In this document: positions 18,238 through 27,852 of the stretch, piece after piece
Layout of the letters: every line of letters begins with the position of its first letter
How positions within the stretch are numbered: the first letter of the stretch is position 1
From: Woeseiaceae bacterium
Lineage (GTDB): Bacteria; Pseudomonadota; Gammaproteobacteria; Steroidobacterales; Woeseiaceae
DNA: 64,000 nucleotides
Reading direction: 5' to 3'
NCBI GenBank assembly: GCA_021773035.1
Contig: JAJFKU010000001.1
Location: forward strand, 1 to 64,000
Position numbers and translations under genes: made by a program
The notes under the pieces: model-generated
What the model saw: the letters and a program-made list of their open reading frames with translations, nothing else
Database searches by the model: none
What the model was told of the DNA's origin: nothing

Positions 18238-20136
18238 ATGCTGACACAAATTCGCGAAAAACTGACAGGCTGGATTGCTCTGGCTGTCCTGGGCACGATT
18301 GGCTTGTCCTTCGTATTCGTTGGCGGAGCGAATTTCTCGACGATGGGCTCAGGCTACGCGGCCAAGGTGGATGGCGTGGATATAGGCGTCGCTCAATTCG
18401 AGACAGCGTATCGCGATCAGATCCAGGACAATCCGCAGTTCGCGGCATTGCCCGACGAGCTGCGGCTGCAGCTGCGCAGCAACATTCTTGAGCAGCTGAT
18501 ACAGCAACGGGTGATCGACAACTACCTCGACGAAGCGGGCTTCAATGTCAGTGACCGGCAGTTGACGGAGATCGTACACCAGATTCCGGATTTCCAGGTC
18601 GACGGAAAGTTCGATCGGGAAACCTACGAAAACGTACTGACCGCTAACGGTTATACGCTGCCGCAGTTCGAGGCTTCGCAGAAGGTCTCTATGCGTCGCT
18701 CGCAGCTGCAGCGGGCGATCCGCGGCTCGTCGCTGGTGCCGCCGTCGGCCTATCGTCGCTATCTGAACCTGTCTTTTGAGAACCGGGTTGTAACCACCGC
18801 CAGCATCAGTCCAGCGGCGGTTGCCGATGAGATCAGCGTTACCGAAGAGATGATTACGGCCTTCTATGACGACAATCCGACGATGTTTAGCCTGCCGGAG
18901 ACCGCCGACATAGAATATGTCGAAATCCTCCGCGATGCGGTGGCAGCACAGGTCAGCGTGACGGAGCAGCAGCTGGCGGAGTACTACGAGTTCAACAAGG
19001 ATCGTTATCTGCAGGATGAGCAGCGCCAGGCACGCCATATCCTTATCCTGTTTGACGATGATGAGGCCGGCTCCGAAGCGGTCGCGAATGAGTTGCTGAC
19101 ACGTACCCGTTCTGGTGAGTCTTTTGAAGAACTGGCGCGTCAGTACTCCAAGGATGGCGGTACATCGGCCAGCGGCGGTGATCTGGGCGCCCTGACGCGA
19201 ACACAGCTTCCCGACGCGCTTGGCGGAGCAATATTCGGCATGCAGGAGGGCGAGGTATCGGGCCCGGTGAAAGGCGATTTCGGTTTTCACGTTGTACGCC
19301 TCGACAACATCATGGAGTCCGGGCCGCTGCCGTACGATCAGGTGCGCGCGTCGCTCTTGTCTGAACTTCAGGAACAGCAAGCGGAAGGTTTATTCCTGGA
19401 GCTTGAGCGAAAACTGTCAGATGCGTTGTTTGATGCTGCCGATATCAGTGAACTGGCCGCGGCAATCGGTGCTGAGGTGAAGAGCGTTAGTGGCTTCGCA
19501 CGAGCGAGCGTTGAGCCGTTTGCGGGCAGTCAGGCTGCCGCCGATGCAATCTTTGACAGCGCCGTTCTCGACGGTACACAGCTGTCGGATGTGACGGAGC
19601 TCGATGCCAATCGTACCGCCGTGTTCTCAGTGACGAAACACAGTGCGGCGACGCGGGATACGCTCGCTAACGTCCGCTCGCAGATAGTGGCAAGCTTGAC
19701 CAGAGATCAGTCAGAGACTCTTATGGCGGAGCGAGCGCAGCGTATGCTGGACGCCGTCAGCGCCGGCGAAGAATTTGCTGCAGCGGCGGCCGCGGCCGGT
19801 GCCGAAGCGTTGCCGCCTGCGGTTATGACGCGTAACGCCGAAGACGCCGATCAGTTTGTTGCTGTCGCTGTGTTCACGGCGCTTAAACCCTCGCAGGATA
19901 AGCCGACGCGCGGCAGTACCCGCAATGGTGTCGGTGGTTATACGGTTTACAGTATTGACGCCGTGGTTCCCGGTCGGCCGCAATCCATACCGCGGGCAGA
20001 TCGAGATGCGGGCAAAAACCAGCTGGTCGATCAGTACGGAATCGGCGATTTCGTCGCTTTTGTGCACGCACTGCGAGCAAATGCCGAAGTTATCGTCAAT
20101 GACGATGCGCTGGCCGCCGAAGACCTGTTCCGTTAA
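18238..20136 (+). CDS. ppiD: Periplasmic folding chaperone PpiD (SurA/parvulin family)
   Basis: Inner-membrane-anchored periplasmic chaperone near the Sec exit. It has an N-terminal membrane anchor (about 13-30, LAVLGTIGLSFVFVGG), then a SurA-N-like chaperone region, then a parvulin domain at about 255-355 (RQARHILILFDDD, then SGGDLGALTRTQLPDAL and GPVKGDFGFHVVRL). A second degenerate parvulin-like region follows. The ATG at 18238 (MLTQIREKLTGW) is the standard PpiD start and gives 632 aa; a TTG six codons upstream is less likely. Its position after hupB and the tRNAs is the usual one. Confidence 0.93.
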   Translation: MLTQIREKLTGWIALAVLGTIGLSFVFVGGANFSTMGSGYAAKVDGVDIGVAQFETAYRDQIQDNPQFAALPDELRLQLRSNILEQLIQQRVIDNYLDEAGFNVSDRQLTEIVHQIPDFQVDGKFDRETYENVLTANGYTLPQFEASQKVSMRRSQLQRAIRGSSLVPPSAYRRYLNLSFENRVVTTASISPAAVADEISVTEEMITAFYDDNPTMFSLPETADIEYVEILRDAVAAQVSVTEQQLAEYYEFNKDRYLQDEQRQARHILILFDDDEAGSEAVANELLTRTRSGESFEELARQYSKDGGTSASGGDLGALTRTQLPDALGGAIFGMQEGEVSGPVKGDFGFHVVRLDNIMESGPLPYDQVRASLLSELQEQQAEGLFLELERKLSDALFDAADISELAAAIGAEVKSVSGFARASVEPFAGSQAAADAIFDSAVLDGTQLSDVTELDANRTAVFSVTKHSAATRDTLANVRSQIVASLTRDQSETLMAERAQRMLDAVSAGEEFAAAAAAAGAEALPPAVMTRNAEDADQFVAVAVFTALKPSQDKPTRGSTRNGVGGYTVYSIDAVVPGRPQSIPRADRDAGKNQLVDQYGIGDFVAFVHALRANAEVIVNDDALAAEDLFR

Positions 20137-20191
20137 GCTGTAGCGCATAAGAAAAACACCACTACGGCCTAACGCCGTAACCGGGGGTACT

Positions 20192-21481
20192 ATGCGTAAG
20201 CTGGCTCTGCATTGGCAGATTTTGATCGCGATTGTTCTGGCGTTCGTCGCCGGCCTCTGGATTTTCAGTGTCAAAGAGACAAGCGGCGCGCAACCGAGCC
20301 TTCTTGGTATCGAATTCGTCACGATGTTTGCTTACATCGGAAAGCTATTCCTCAATGCATTAAAGATGATCATCGTGCCGCTGATCACATCGTCCATTAT
20401 CGTGGGCGTTGCGGGAATCGGTTCGGGCGGTAACCTGGGCGCGCTTGGTGGCAAAACGCTGCTCTTTTATGCGACGACGACGCTTTCCGCAATACTGATC
20501 GGTCTGTTCGTTATCAATACAATCGGGCCTGGTTATGTCGACGGTGAGCCTGCGAAAGAATATCTCTCCTTATCCGCATCTGTCGAGGAAGTTGAGGCGA
20601 CCGTCGGTAACAAGGGCGCGGGCGACGTTGCAGAGATATTTGTCCGCATGATCCCGCCAAACATTGTGAAAGCGGCGGCCGATGGACAAATGCTCGGGCT
20701 GATTTTCTTTGCCATTCTGTTTGGTTTCTTCATGACACGCCTCTCGCACGATTTTGCGGAGCCGTTGTTCAAGTTCTGGAACGGCATTTTCCAGGTGATG
20801 ATGAAGATGACCGAGTTCATCATGAAGTTCGCTCCCATCGGAGTGTTCGGCCTGGTCGGCGCGGTCATCGCTGAATCCGGGCTGAAGGCGACCGGACCAC
20901 TGGCCCTGTTCGCCGTGGCAGTCCTGGTAGCTCTTGGTCTGCACGCGTTTGGCACGCTATTGCTATTGCTGCGTTTTGTCGGTCGGGTTAAGCCGCTCAA
21001 AACACTGGTGGCGGCGTCTCAGGCCATGCTGACCGCGTTCTCCACGGCGTCGTCGTCGGCAACTTTACCGATCACCATCGAAAGCGTCGAAGATAATATT
21101 GGTGTATCGAATAAGGTATCGAGTTTCGTGCTGCCACTGGGCGCCACGGTGAATATGAACGGTACGGCGCTGTATGAATGTGCGGCGGCGCTGTTTCTTG
21201 CCCAGGCTTACGGACTGGATCTCACTTTCGGTGTGCAGTTCACGATTGTCGCCATCGCGCTGATGACGTCGATCGGGGTTGCGGGCGTGCCCTCGGCGTC
21301 ACTGGTTGCGATCGCGATTATTCTAGCCGCTATCGGTATTCCCCTGGAAGCAATCGGTGTGCTGATGGTGTTTGACCGCATCCTCGACATGTGCCGCACC
21401 AGCATCAATGTCTGGGGTGACTGTTGTTGTGCGACTATCGTTGCGCGGCTGGAAGGCGAGGAAACCAAAGTCGCGTTGTAG
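20192..21481 (+). CDS. Dicarboxylate/amino acid:cation symporter (DAACS family)
   Basis: Inner-membrane transporter of the GltP/DctA/GltPh family that couples uptake of C4-dicarboxylates or acidic amino acids to Na+ or H+. At 429 aa it has the expected eight helices with two re-entrant loops. Diagnostic motifs are the Ser-rich hairpin AFSTASSSATLPI, NMNGTALYECAAALF in helix 7 and RILDMCRTSINVWGD in helix 8. Substrate cannot be assigned from these alone. A GGGGG ribosome-binding site precedes the ATG. It is convergent with fabI, with 20 bases between stops. Confidence 0.9.
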   Translation: MRKLALHWQILIAIVLAFVAGLWIFSVKETSGAQPSLLGIEFVTMFAYIGKLFLNALKMIIVPLITSSIIVGVAGIGSGGNLGALGGKTLLFYATTTLSAILIGLFVINTIGPGYVDGEPAKEYLSLSASVEEVEATVGNKGAGDVAEIFVRMIPPNIVKAAADGQMLGLIFFAILFGFFMTRLSHDFAEPLFKFWNGIFQVMMKMTEFIMKFAPIGVFGLVGAVIAESGLKATGPLALFAVAVLVALGLHAFGTLLLLLRFVGRVKPLKTLVAASQAMLTAFSTASSSATLPITIESVEDNIGVSNKVSSFVLPLGATVNMNGTALYECAAALFLAQAYGLDLTFGVQFTIVAIALMTSIGVAGVPSASLVAIAIILAAIGIPLEAIGVLMVFDRILDMCRTSINVWGDCCCATIVARLEGEETKVAL

Positions 21482-21501
21482 CGATGCGGTGCGCTTGAGG
21501 G

Positions 21502-22296
21502 CTATTCGTCGTCCAGCGTCATAGCCATGATGTTGGCGCCGGCGTCAACGAAAGTGATCTCGCCGGTGATACCGCTGGCGAGGTCCGAGCACAGGAACGC
21601 GGCCGTATTACCGACCTCCTCGGTTGTGACTGTGCGCCGCAGCGGCGAGGCCTTTTCGGCGTAGCTCAACATCTTTCGAAAACCGCCTATACCGGCGGCG
21701 GCCAGCGTTTTGATGGCACCGGCGGAGATGGCATTCACTCGTATACCTTTTGCGCCGAGGTCGGCGGCCATGAAGCGTACACAGGACTCGAGGCTGGCCT
21801 TGGCCAGGCCCATGACGTTGTAGCTCGGCACGGCCTTCTCTGCGGCGTAGTAGGTGAGGGCAAGGATCGAACCGTTGCGACCCTCCATCATCGGCAGACC
21901 GGCTTTGGCGAGTGCTGCGAGGCTGTATGCGGAGATATCGTGCGAAATAGCAAAGCCTTCACGCGTAATCGATTCGATGAAGCCGCCCGCGAGTTGGTCG
22001 CGCGGCGCGAAGCCCACGGAGTGGACGATAATATCGAGCCCGTCCCACGATTTGCCCAGAGCATCAAAAACGGCGGCGATCTCGTCGTCGGAGGTCACGT
22101 CGCAGGGGAACAGCAGGTCGGTATTCTGATCCAGGCGTTCAGCAAGTTTTCGCACGCGGCTGAGGAGTTTTTCGTTCTGGTAAGTGAACGCAATCTCACA
22201 ACCTTCTCGCGCGAAGGCTTCTGCAATACCTGTGGCGATGGAACGATCGCTCGCGACACCAACGATTAGCGCCTTCTTGCCGGCCATGAAGCCCAT
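21502..22296 (-). CDS. fabI: Enoyl-[acyl-carrier-protein] reductase (NADH)
   Basis: Last reductive step of the fatty acid elongation cycle, and the target of triclosan-type inhibitors. At 264 aa it has the short-chain dehydrogenase variant fold. The catalytic residues are in [20 protein letters not shown] (Tyr149, Tyr159, Lys166), matching the FabI spacing, and the cofactor loop [13 protein letters not shown] is present. The start at 22296 gives [13 protein letters not shown], with a second Met three codons later. Its promoter must lie in the repeat-filled 22297-22704 gap, downstream of mltD on the same strand. Confidence 0.96.
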   Translation of the reverse strand: MGFMAGKKALIVGVASDRSIATGIAEAFAREGCEIAFTYQNEKLLSRVRKLAERLDQNTDLLFPCDVTSDDEIAAVFDALGKSWDGLDIIVHSVGFAPRDQLAGGFIESITREGFAISHDISAYSLAALAKAGLPMMEGRNGSILALTYYAAEKAVPSYNVMGLAKASLESCVRFMAADLGAKGIRVNAISAGAIKTLAAAGIGGFRKMLSYAEKASPLRRTVTTEEVGNTAAFLCSDLASGITGEITFVDAGANIMAMTLDDE

Positions 22297-22428
22297 AGTG
22301 TTTTCCTGTCTCGAATTCAGGCGGTATTTTACATCGAATCCCGTGCATCACCACCCGGTCTGATATTTGCGGCGTAGCCCGTTGGTAGAACTGTCTGGTC
22401 TGGCATCGACGAACTGTAATCGGCGCAG

Positions 22429-22509
22429 GCGAACGGGCGAGATAGTGTTTATCGGAATGGCTCCCTGCGGTCCGCTTTATTTCCTATAAACACTATCTCG
22501 CCCGTTCGC
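22429..22509. repeat. Hairpin 1 of the repeat pair
   Basis: A 24-bp perfect stem (22429-22452 with 22486-22509; the arm begins GCGAACGGGCGAGATAG) closes a 33-base tip, 22453-22485, which contains the conserved core. The stem sequence is unrelated to that of hairpin 2. On the minus strand it lies in the mltD-fabI interval and could end mltD transcription, though no U-tract follows. Confidence 0.9.
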
Positions 22510-22586
22510 TTACAACGGTTCGCGTAGATGTCAGGTCAGCACTTCATATCTGCTCTGACCCGAATACATCGGTCACTGTCACAAGG

Positions 22587-22661
22587 CATCGATCTGGAGG
22601 GGTATACCGGAAATAAAGCGGACCGAAGGGAGCCATTCCGGTATACCCCTCCAGATCGATG
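22587..22661. repeat. Hairpin 2 of the repeat pair
   Basis: A 26-bp perfect stem (22587-22612 with 22636-22661; the arm begins CATCGATCTGGAGGGG) has a 23-base tip. The tip plus the adjoining GGAA/TTCC is the inverted copy of the hairpin 1 core, with one base changed. The rest of the stem shares no sequence with hairpin 1, yet pairing is perfect in both. Confidence 0.9.
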
Positions 22662-22704
22662 ACCCTGCGCAAATGCCAGTTCGTCGAAGTCAGACCAGAC
22701 AGTT

Positions 22705-24330
22705 TTAACTGGATTGCGCAGTCACATCCACATACATGGTGAGCTTCTGCCCGGGTCGCAGAATCTTGTTCTTGTCGATCTTATTCCAGCGAGCAATCTG
22801 ATCGATACCGACGCGGAACCTGCGGGCGATGAGGTACAGGGAGTCGCCGTTGCGAACCGTGTAGTTCAGTTTGCGGGTCGTGTTACCTAAGGCCTGTGTC
22901 GGGGACGTGCGAGGCGCGGCGGCAGCGGCGCTGGTCCAGACGACGAGTTTCTTGCCGATCGACAAAGTGTCACGCGGCGCCATGCCGTTCCAGGCGGCAA
23001 GCTGGCGGCTCGTTACTTTGTAACGTTGTGAGATCGTCCAGAAGGATTCGCCACTGGCGACAATGTGTTCGACTTTGTTTCCCGAGCGCGTACGGTTTTG
23101 TGTTCTGGCGAGTCGCGCATCGGCGCTCTTGCTGTAGGCGCTCAAAGGCTTGGTCGCGACCGGAATCATCAGATGATGCCCTGCGCGTATGGTATTGCCT
23201 CTGAGATTATTCGCTGCCCGGATCGTGGTCACGGTCGTGTTGTATTTCTCGGCAATCTGCGAGATTGCTTCGCCGTTCTTCACTTTGTGACGTTGCCAGC
23301 GAACACGCTCGGATTTCGGAACCCTGGCCAGCGCTGCCGTGAATTCTTCTGCAACGTCGATCGGCATAACCAGGCTGTGCGGACCGGCCGGGTCGGTAGA
23401 CCAGCGGTTATACCCGGGATTGTACTGATACACGGTATCGACATCGACGCCGGCAAGTTCGGCGGCAAGTGCCAGGTCCAGCTGGCCGTCGATATCGGCG
23501 ACCACGAACTGCGGTTCGTCGGGCACGACAGGTAGCTGCAGATTGTACTTCTCAGGGTTAGCGACGATTTCAACCAGCGCAAGCAATTTCGGTACGTACA
23601 TGCTGGTTTCTTTCGGCAGGTGGAGATTCCAGAAATCGATCGGTTTGCTGGCGCTGGTATTGCGTCGAACGGCCCGCCGAACATTGCCCTCACCCGAATT
23701 GTACGAGGCGATGGCGTTCAGCCAGTCACCGTTATTAAATTTGTGCAGGTACTCAAGGTAGTCGAGCGCCGCGCGGGTCGAATCGACGACATCACGCCGA
23801 CCGTCATACCACCAGTTCTGTCTGATGCCGAAGCGTTTTGCTGTGCCGGGAATCATTTGCCAGAGTCCTGCGGCGCGTCCGTGTGAATAGGCGAACGGAT
23901 CGTAGGCGCTTTCGACAATCGGCAGCAGCGCCAGTTCGAGCGGCAGGTTGCGGTGCTCAAGCTCGGCGACGATGTGAGGCAAATAACGCTGCGCCCGGGT
24001 GAAAACCCGTTGCAGGTACTCCGGGTGCTTGACGAACCAGTTTCTCTCGGCGGTTGTGCGCTTGTTATCGACGTAGGTCAGGGCGAAACCCCGCCGTAAC
24101 TTCGCGAGTACGTCGTCGGGCCCGGCGGCCGAGGAGTCGAGATCAATGCCTGCGACTGGTGAAATCAGCGTCAGTGAGGGTTTCGCATCGGCGTTGGCGA
24201 CGCTGGTGAGTGTCGCCGGCGCAGCAACAACGATAGAACCCGCGAATAACAAAAAAGTGACGCTGGCTGCGCCAAAAACGGAGAATCTCTGCGATAATTG
24301 CCGCATCGGCGACGATATTCGTATAAGCAT
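22705..24330 (-). CDS. mltD: Membrane-bound lytic murein transglycosylase D
   Basis: Periplasmic enzyme that cleaves peptidoglycan glycan strands to 1,6-anhydro ends. It has an N-terminal hydrophobic signal (about 20-38) without an obvious lipobox, then an SLT domain with catalytic Glu140 in LLPIVESAYDPFAYS and the motifs GLWQMIPGTAKRFG and AIASYNSGEGNV. Three C-terminal LysM domains at about 353-397, 426-471 and 492-537 bind peptidoglycan. The first ATG (24330) has an AGGA seven bases upstream. The usual neighbour gloB is absent between this gene and the divergent yafS-like gene. Confidence 0.93.
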   Translation of the reverse strand: MLIRISSPMRQLSQRFSVFGAASVTFLLFAGSIVVAAPATLTSVANADAKPSLTLISPVAGIDLDSSAAGPDDVLAKLRRGFALTYVDNKRTTAERNWFVKHPEYLQRVFTRAQRYLPHIVAELEHRNLPLELALLPIVESAYDPFAYSHGRAAGLWQMIPGTAKRFGIRQNWWYDGRRDVVDSTRAALDYLEYLHKFNNGDWLNAIASYNSGEGNVRRAVRRNTSASKPIDFWNLHLPKETSMYVPKLLALVEIVANPEKYNLQLPVVPDEPQFVVADIDGQLDLALAAELAGVDVDTVYQYNPGYNRWSTDPAGPHSLVMPIDVAEEFTAALARVPKSERVRWQRHKVKNGEAISQIAEKYNTTVTTIRAANNLRGNTIRAGHHLMIPVATKPLSAYSKSADARLARTQNRTRSGNKVEHIVASGESFWTISQRYKVTSRQLAAWNGMAPRDTLSIGKKLVVWTSAAAAAPRTSPTQALGNTTRKLNYTVRNGDSLYLIARRFRVGIDQIARWNKIDKNKILRPGQKLTMYVDVTAQSS

Positions 24331-24379
24331 CGCGCCATCCTACTGAGGCAGCTAGCCAGTGCAAGCAGATTGTTCACAA

Positions 24380-25111
24380 ATGACGCAGGAATGGCTCGAA
24401 ACGAGCCTGGGCCAGGCGTTGTTACAGCAAGAGGCACGGATCGTCGAGGACGTGCTGGACGGTGTTTTCGGCGAGTATTGCCTGCAAGTAGGGCTGTGGG
24501 GCGGTCGGCGGACGTTCACACGCTTTACAAGAACCCAGCGCTGCTCGCTAATCGCCCCGTCGACCTATGGCGCCCCCTGCGCGGTGGGTGAAACACACCG
24601 CCTGCCCGTCGAAAGCGACTCGATAGATGCCGTTTTGCTGCCGCATACGCTGGATTACAGTGATCGACCCCATGAAGTACTGCGTGAAGTGGACCGGGTG
24701 CTGCGCCGTGATGGCCGGATTATTGTGCTGGGGTTCAAGCCGGGAGGTCTGTGGGGACTGCGCCGGCTGATTCCGGGGGCCGGTATTCCGCCGGGCGCCG
24801 ACTACCTGATCTCGGACCGTCGGCTCAAGGACTGGTTGCGACTGCTCGATATGCGCATCGAAGGGTCGTCGCGGTATTTCTTTCGCTGGCCGTTACCCGG
24901 CAACAAAGCCCGGGGGGCGAGTCGCTGGGAGCAGCGTGGACAGGCATGGTGGCCGGAACTCGCTGCTTGCTATATGCTTTCCGCGCAGAAACGAGTCAGC
25001 ACGCTGACACCGGTACGACCAGTCTGGCGGCGGAAGCCAAAAGTTGTCGCCGGCCTGGCAGAACCCACAACACGAAACATTTCGCGAATCCACTTTGACC
25101 AAAACCATTGA
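24380..25111 (+). CDS. SAM-dependent methyltransferase-like protein (YafS-like)
   Basis: A class I methyltransferase-fold protein of about 243 aa, similar in place and sequence style to E. coli YafS, which also sits by rnhA and dnaQ. The SAM loop near the N-terminus is degenerate ([15 protein letters not shown]), while [20 protein letters not shown] and [22 protein letters not shown] match the middle and late motifs. Substrate unknown. The ATG at 24380 gives the usual [12 protein letters not shown]-terminus; a GTG at 24359 is possible. The C-terminus is basic. Its 3' end overlaps the proposed rnhA start by 17 bases. Confidence 0.8.
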   Translation: MTQEWLETSLGQALLQQEARIVEDVLDGVFGEYCLQVGLWGGRRTFTRFTRTQRCSLIAPSTYGAPCAVGETHRLPVESDSIDAVLLPHTLDYSDRPHEVLREVDRVLRRDGRIIVLGFKPGGLWGLRRLIPGAGIPPGADYLISDRRLKDWLRLLDMRIEGSSRYFFRWPLPGNKARGASRWEQRGQAWWPELAACYMLSAQKRVSTLTPVRPVWRRKPKVVAGLAEPTTRNISRIHFDQNH

Positions 25112-25529
25112 GATTTACACCGACGGCGCCTGCAGGGGAAACCCCGGCCCGGGCGGTTGGGGCGTCCTGTTAATCGCTGGCGAGCGGCGCAAGACACTGC
25201 ATGGCGGGGCGGCCGACACCACCAATAACCGCATGGAGCTGACCGCGGCGATCGAAGCACTGAATGCGTTGAAAAAGAACGGTCACGTCGTTCTGCACAC
25301 CGACTCCAAATACGTTATGGATGGTATCAACGAGTGGATGCCGAACTGGAAGAAACGCGGCTGGAAAACGGCGGCCAGGAAAGCGGTGAAAAACAAAGAC
25401 CTGTGGCAGGCGCTGGACGCTGCGACTGAACGTCATACTGTCGAGTGGCGTTGGGTAAAGGGCCACGATGGCAATCCCGGCAATGAGAAGGCTGACGAAC
25501 TGGCGAACCTGGGAATCGACGAGCTATGA
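25095..25529 (+). CDS. rnhA: Ribonuclease HI
   Basis: Endonuclease that degrades RNA in RNA-DNA hybrids. The catalytic acidic residues are visible: Asp10 in [11 protein letters not shown], Glu in [12 protein letters not shown], Asp in [12 protein letters not shown] and Asp in [10 protein letters not shown]. The basic handle [21 protein letters not shown] is present. The best start is TTG at 25095 ([11 protein letters not shown]), giving 144 aa; upstream frame lies inside the preceding gene. The TTG start and the overlap suggest coupled translation. It overlaps dnaQ by ATGA. Confidence 0.93.
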   Translation: MTKTIEIYTDGACRGNPGPGGWGVLLIAGERRKTLHGGAADTTNNRMELTAAIEALNALKKNGHVVLHTDSKYVMDGINEWMPNWKKRGWKTAARKAVKNKDLWQALDAATERHTVEWRWVKGHDGNPGNEKADELANLGIDEL

Positions 25530-26260
25530 GGCAGATCGTACTCGATACTGAAACGACCGGCCTGTCGACCAAGCATGGCCATCGCGTCATCGAAATCGGC
25601 TGTGTGGAACTGATCAATCGTCGCCTGACCGGGCGCGATTTTCACCGCTTTCTGAATCCGGACCGTGATATCGATGAAGGCGCCGAGCGCGTGCATGGCA
25701 TCAGTCGGGCCGATCTCGATACCGAGCCGCGCTTTCCGGAGATCGTCGACGATTTCCTGGCGTTTATCAAAGATGCCGAGCTCATCATTCACAACGCGAG
25801 CTTCGATGTGGGTTTTCTTGAGCACGAACTGCAGCTCATGAAGCATCCGCAGCCTGAGATCGAGGATCATGCCAGTGTTCTCGATACACTGACGATGGCG
25901 CGCGAGATGCACCCGGGGCAACGCAACAGCCTCGATGCCCTGTGTAAGCGTTACGAAGTGGACGCGACCAAGCGAGACGTGCACGGCGCTCTGATCGACT
26001 CCGAATTGCTGGCCAACGTTTATTTGGCGATGACGGGCGGGCAGACGGCGTTGCTGCTTGACGAAGATTCTGTAGAGGAAGGTTTTGCAGACGATCCCGG
26101 CATCATGGGATATCATGCCGATGATCGCACCGACAGCGACGAAGTGGCAGAAATCCAGGATCTCCCGGTTATCGGGGCCAGCGCCGAAGAAGTTGTGGCA
26201 CACGACGCGATGTTGGAAAAAATCCGTAAATCCGGTGCGTGCGTCTGGGATATTGACTAG
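25526..26260 (+). CDS. dnaQ: DNA polymerase III epsilon subunit (proofreading exonuclease)
   Basis: 3'-5' proofreading exonuclease of the replicative polymerase. ExoI DTETTGLS has the metal-binding Asp7 and Glu9; ExoII is [14 protein letters not shown]; the ExoIII His/Asp region is [19 protein letters not shown]. The 244-aa length and the C-terminal tail beyond 180, used to bind the alpha subunit, fit the family. Start ATGA overlaps rnhA, the common rnhA-dnaQ pairing. A small GGCTTC-GGGG-GAAGCC hairpin follows at 26272-26287, before nhaB. Confidence 0.95.
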   Translation: MRQIVLDTETTGLSTKHGHRVIEIGCVELINRRLTGRDFHRFLNPDRDIDEGAERVHGISRADLDTEPRFPEIVDDFLAFIKDAELIIHNASFDVGFLEHELQLMKHPQPEIEDHASVLDTLTMAREMHPGQRNSLDALCKRYEVDATKRDVHGALIDSELLANVYLAMTGGQTALLLDEDSVEEGFADDPGIMGYHADDRTDSDEVAEIQDLPVIGASAEEVVAHDAMLEKIRKSGACVWDID

Positions 26261-26310
26261 TATTAACGGTCGGCTTCGGGGGAAGCCTCAAGAAAAAGGA
26301 TAATAATTTT

Positions 26311-27819
26311 ATGGCCCACACGATGGCTGCAGCGCTTCGCGAAAACTTCCTCGGCAACTCTCCAAGCTGGTACAAACTGACGATCATCGGCTTCCTGATC
26401 CTGAACCCCATGCTGGTGTTGATCGATCCCCATCTGGCGGGCTGGGTGCTCGTCGGTGAGTTCATCTTCACGCTTGCAATGGCGCTGAAATGCTATCCGC
26501 TACAGCCCGGCGGCCTGTTGGCCGTCCAGGCGATAGTTCTCGGCCTGGCATCGCCGGAACATGTACTTCACGAAGCGGAAAAGAACTTCGAGGTCATCAT
26601 GCTGCTGATGTTCATGGTGGCCGGCATCTACTTTCTTCGCGACATGCTGTTGTATACGTTCACCAAGATTTTGCTGGGCGTGCGATCGAAGATTCTGTTG
26701 TCGGTGATGTTCTCGTTCGCAGCTGCATTTCTGTCCGCGTTTCTCGATGCGCTGACCGTGACGGCGGTCATCATTACCGTTGCAGTCGGTTTTTACGGCG
26801 TTTATCACAAGGTCGCGTCAGGAAAGAAATTTCACCACAGCCACGATCATGGCACTGACGAAGAGGTGATCGAGCTGCACCGGGACGATCTGGCACAGTT
26901 TCGCGCCTTTCTGCGTAACCTGATGATGCACGGTGCCGTCGGCACGGCACTTGGCGGTGTTACGACGATGGTTGGCGAACCGCAAAACCTGCTGATTGCA
27001 GAGGTCATGGGCTGGAGTTTTGTCGAGTTTTTCCTGGTCATGGCGCATATTTCCATGCCGGTACTGGTCGTCGGATTGCTGACCTGCGTGCTGCTTGAGG
27101 TAACAAAGAGTTTCGGTTACGGCGCGGAGCTGTCTTCCAAGGTGCGCGAGGTGCTTGAGGAGTACGATAATGAAATGGTGGCGCAGCGTACGCGCTCGGA
27201 TATTGCCATCATTTTGGTGCAGGCTGTCGTTGCATTACTGCTCATAGTAGCGCTGGGCCTGGGCCTCGCGGCCCCCGGTATCGTCGGCCTGATGGTTATC
27301 GTGCTGGCCACCGCGTTTAACGGCATCACGGAGGAACACCGTATTGGTCACGCGTTCGAAGAGGCGCTGCCGTTCACAGCCTTGCTGGTTGTGTTCTTCG
27401 CCATCGTCGCCGTTATCGAACATCAGCATCTGTTCACGCCCATCATCGAATGGGTGATGACCTATGACGGAAAAGTGCAGGAAGCGCTGTTCTACGGCGC
27501 GAACGGCGTGTTGTCGATGATCAGCGACAATGTGTTCGTTGCGACAGTGTATATCGGCGAAGTCGAGCAGATGTTTACGAACGGTGATCTGACCCGGGCG
27601 CAGTTCGAAGCATTGGCGGTCGCGATTAATACCGGCACCAACATACCGTCGGTGGCAACGCCAAATGGCCAGGCGGCATTCCTGTTCCTGTTGACGTCTG
27701 CGCTGGCCCCGCTGATTCGCCTGTCCTACGGCAGGATGGTCGTTATGGCGCTGCCCTACACGATTACCATGAGTATTACGGGCCTGCTGGCCCTGTGGTA
27801 TATGCCGCGGTTTGTCTAG
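26311..27819 (+). CDS. nhaB: Na+/H+ antiporter NhaB
   Basis: Inner-membrane electrogenic sodium/proton antiporter used for Na+ export and pH homeostasis, in keeping with a saline habitat. At 502 aa it has about 12 hydrophobic segments. Family stretches include [20 protein letters not shown] at the N-terminus, the ion-binding region [20 protein letters not shown], and [25 protein letters not shown] lies upstream of the ATG after a short hairpin that could modulate expression. It is the last gene before the polysaccharide locus. Confidence 0.94.
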   Translation: MAHTMAAALRENFLGNSPSWYKLTIIGFLILNPMLVLIDPHLAGWVLVGEFIFTLAMALKCYPLQPGGLLAVQAIVLGLASPEHVLHEAEKNFEVIMLLMFMVAGIYFLRDMLLYTFTKILLGVRSKILLSVMFSFAAAFLSAFLDALTVTAVIITVAVGFYGVYHKVASGKKFHHSHDHGTDEEVIELHRDDLAQFRAFLRNLMMHGAVGTALGGVTTMVGEPQNLLIAEVMGWSFVEFFLVMAHISMPVLVVGLLTCVLLEVTKSFGYGAELSSKVREVLEEYDNEMVAQRTRSDIAIILVQAVVALLLIVALGLGLAAPGIVGLMVIVLATAFNGITEEHRIGHAFEEALPFTALLVVFFAIVAVIEHQHLFTPIIEWVMTYDGKVQEALFYGANGVLSMISDNVFVATVYIGEVEQMFTNGDLTRAQFEALAVAINTGTNIPSVATPNGQAAFLFLLTSALAPLIRLSYGRMVVMALPYTITMSITGLLALWYMPRFV

Positions 27820-27852
27820 GAGGACGCCCTGCGCGAAACAAAGGAATTGCTC

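Larger units (their letters stand above)
22389..22704. repeat. 316-bp quasi-palindrome: two inverted copies of a hairpin repeat
   Basis: This fills most of the 408-base gap 22297-22704. The outer arms 22389-22416 and 22677-22704 are inverted repeats matching at 26 of 28 positions. A 32-base core (22453-22484) recurs inverted at 22609-22640 with one mismatch. Both are centred exactly on 22546.5, so the segment is two ~158-bp units facing each other. A GCGCAG motif sits at the same place in both units. The middle (about 22527-22570) is an imperfect palindrome too (GGTCAG/CTGACC, GATGT/ACATC). The right arm ends at the base before the mltD stop codon. No coding capacity. Confidence 0.9.

Noticed and set aside
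18349..19380. 343-aa minus-strand frame opposite ppiD
   Set aside because: Shadow frame, Arg/Leu-rich, no recognisable domain.
20163..20179. Terminator after ppiD
   Set aside because: The TACGGC/GCCGTA hairpin is only 6 bp with no T-run and leads straight into the symporter's ribosome-binding site.
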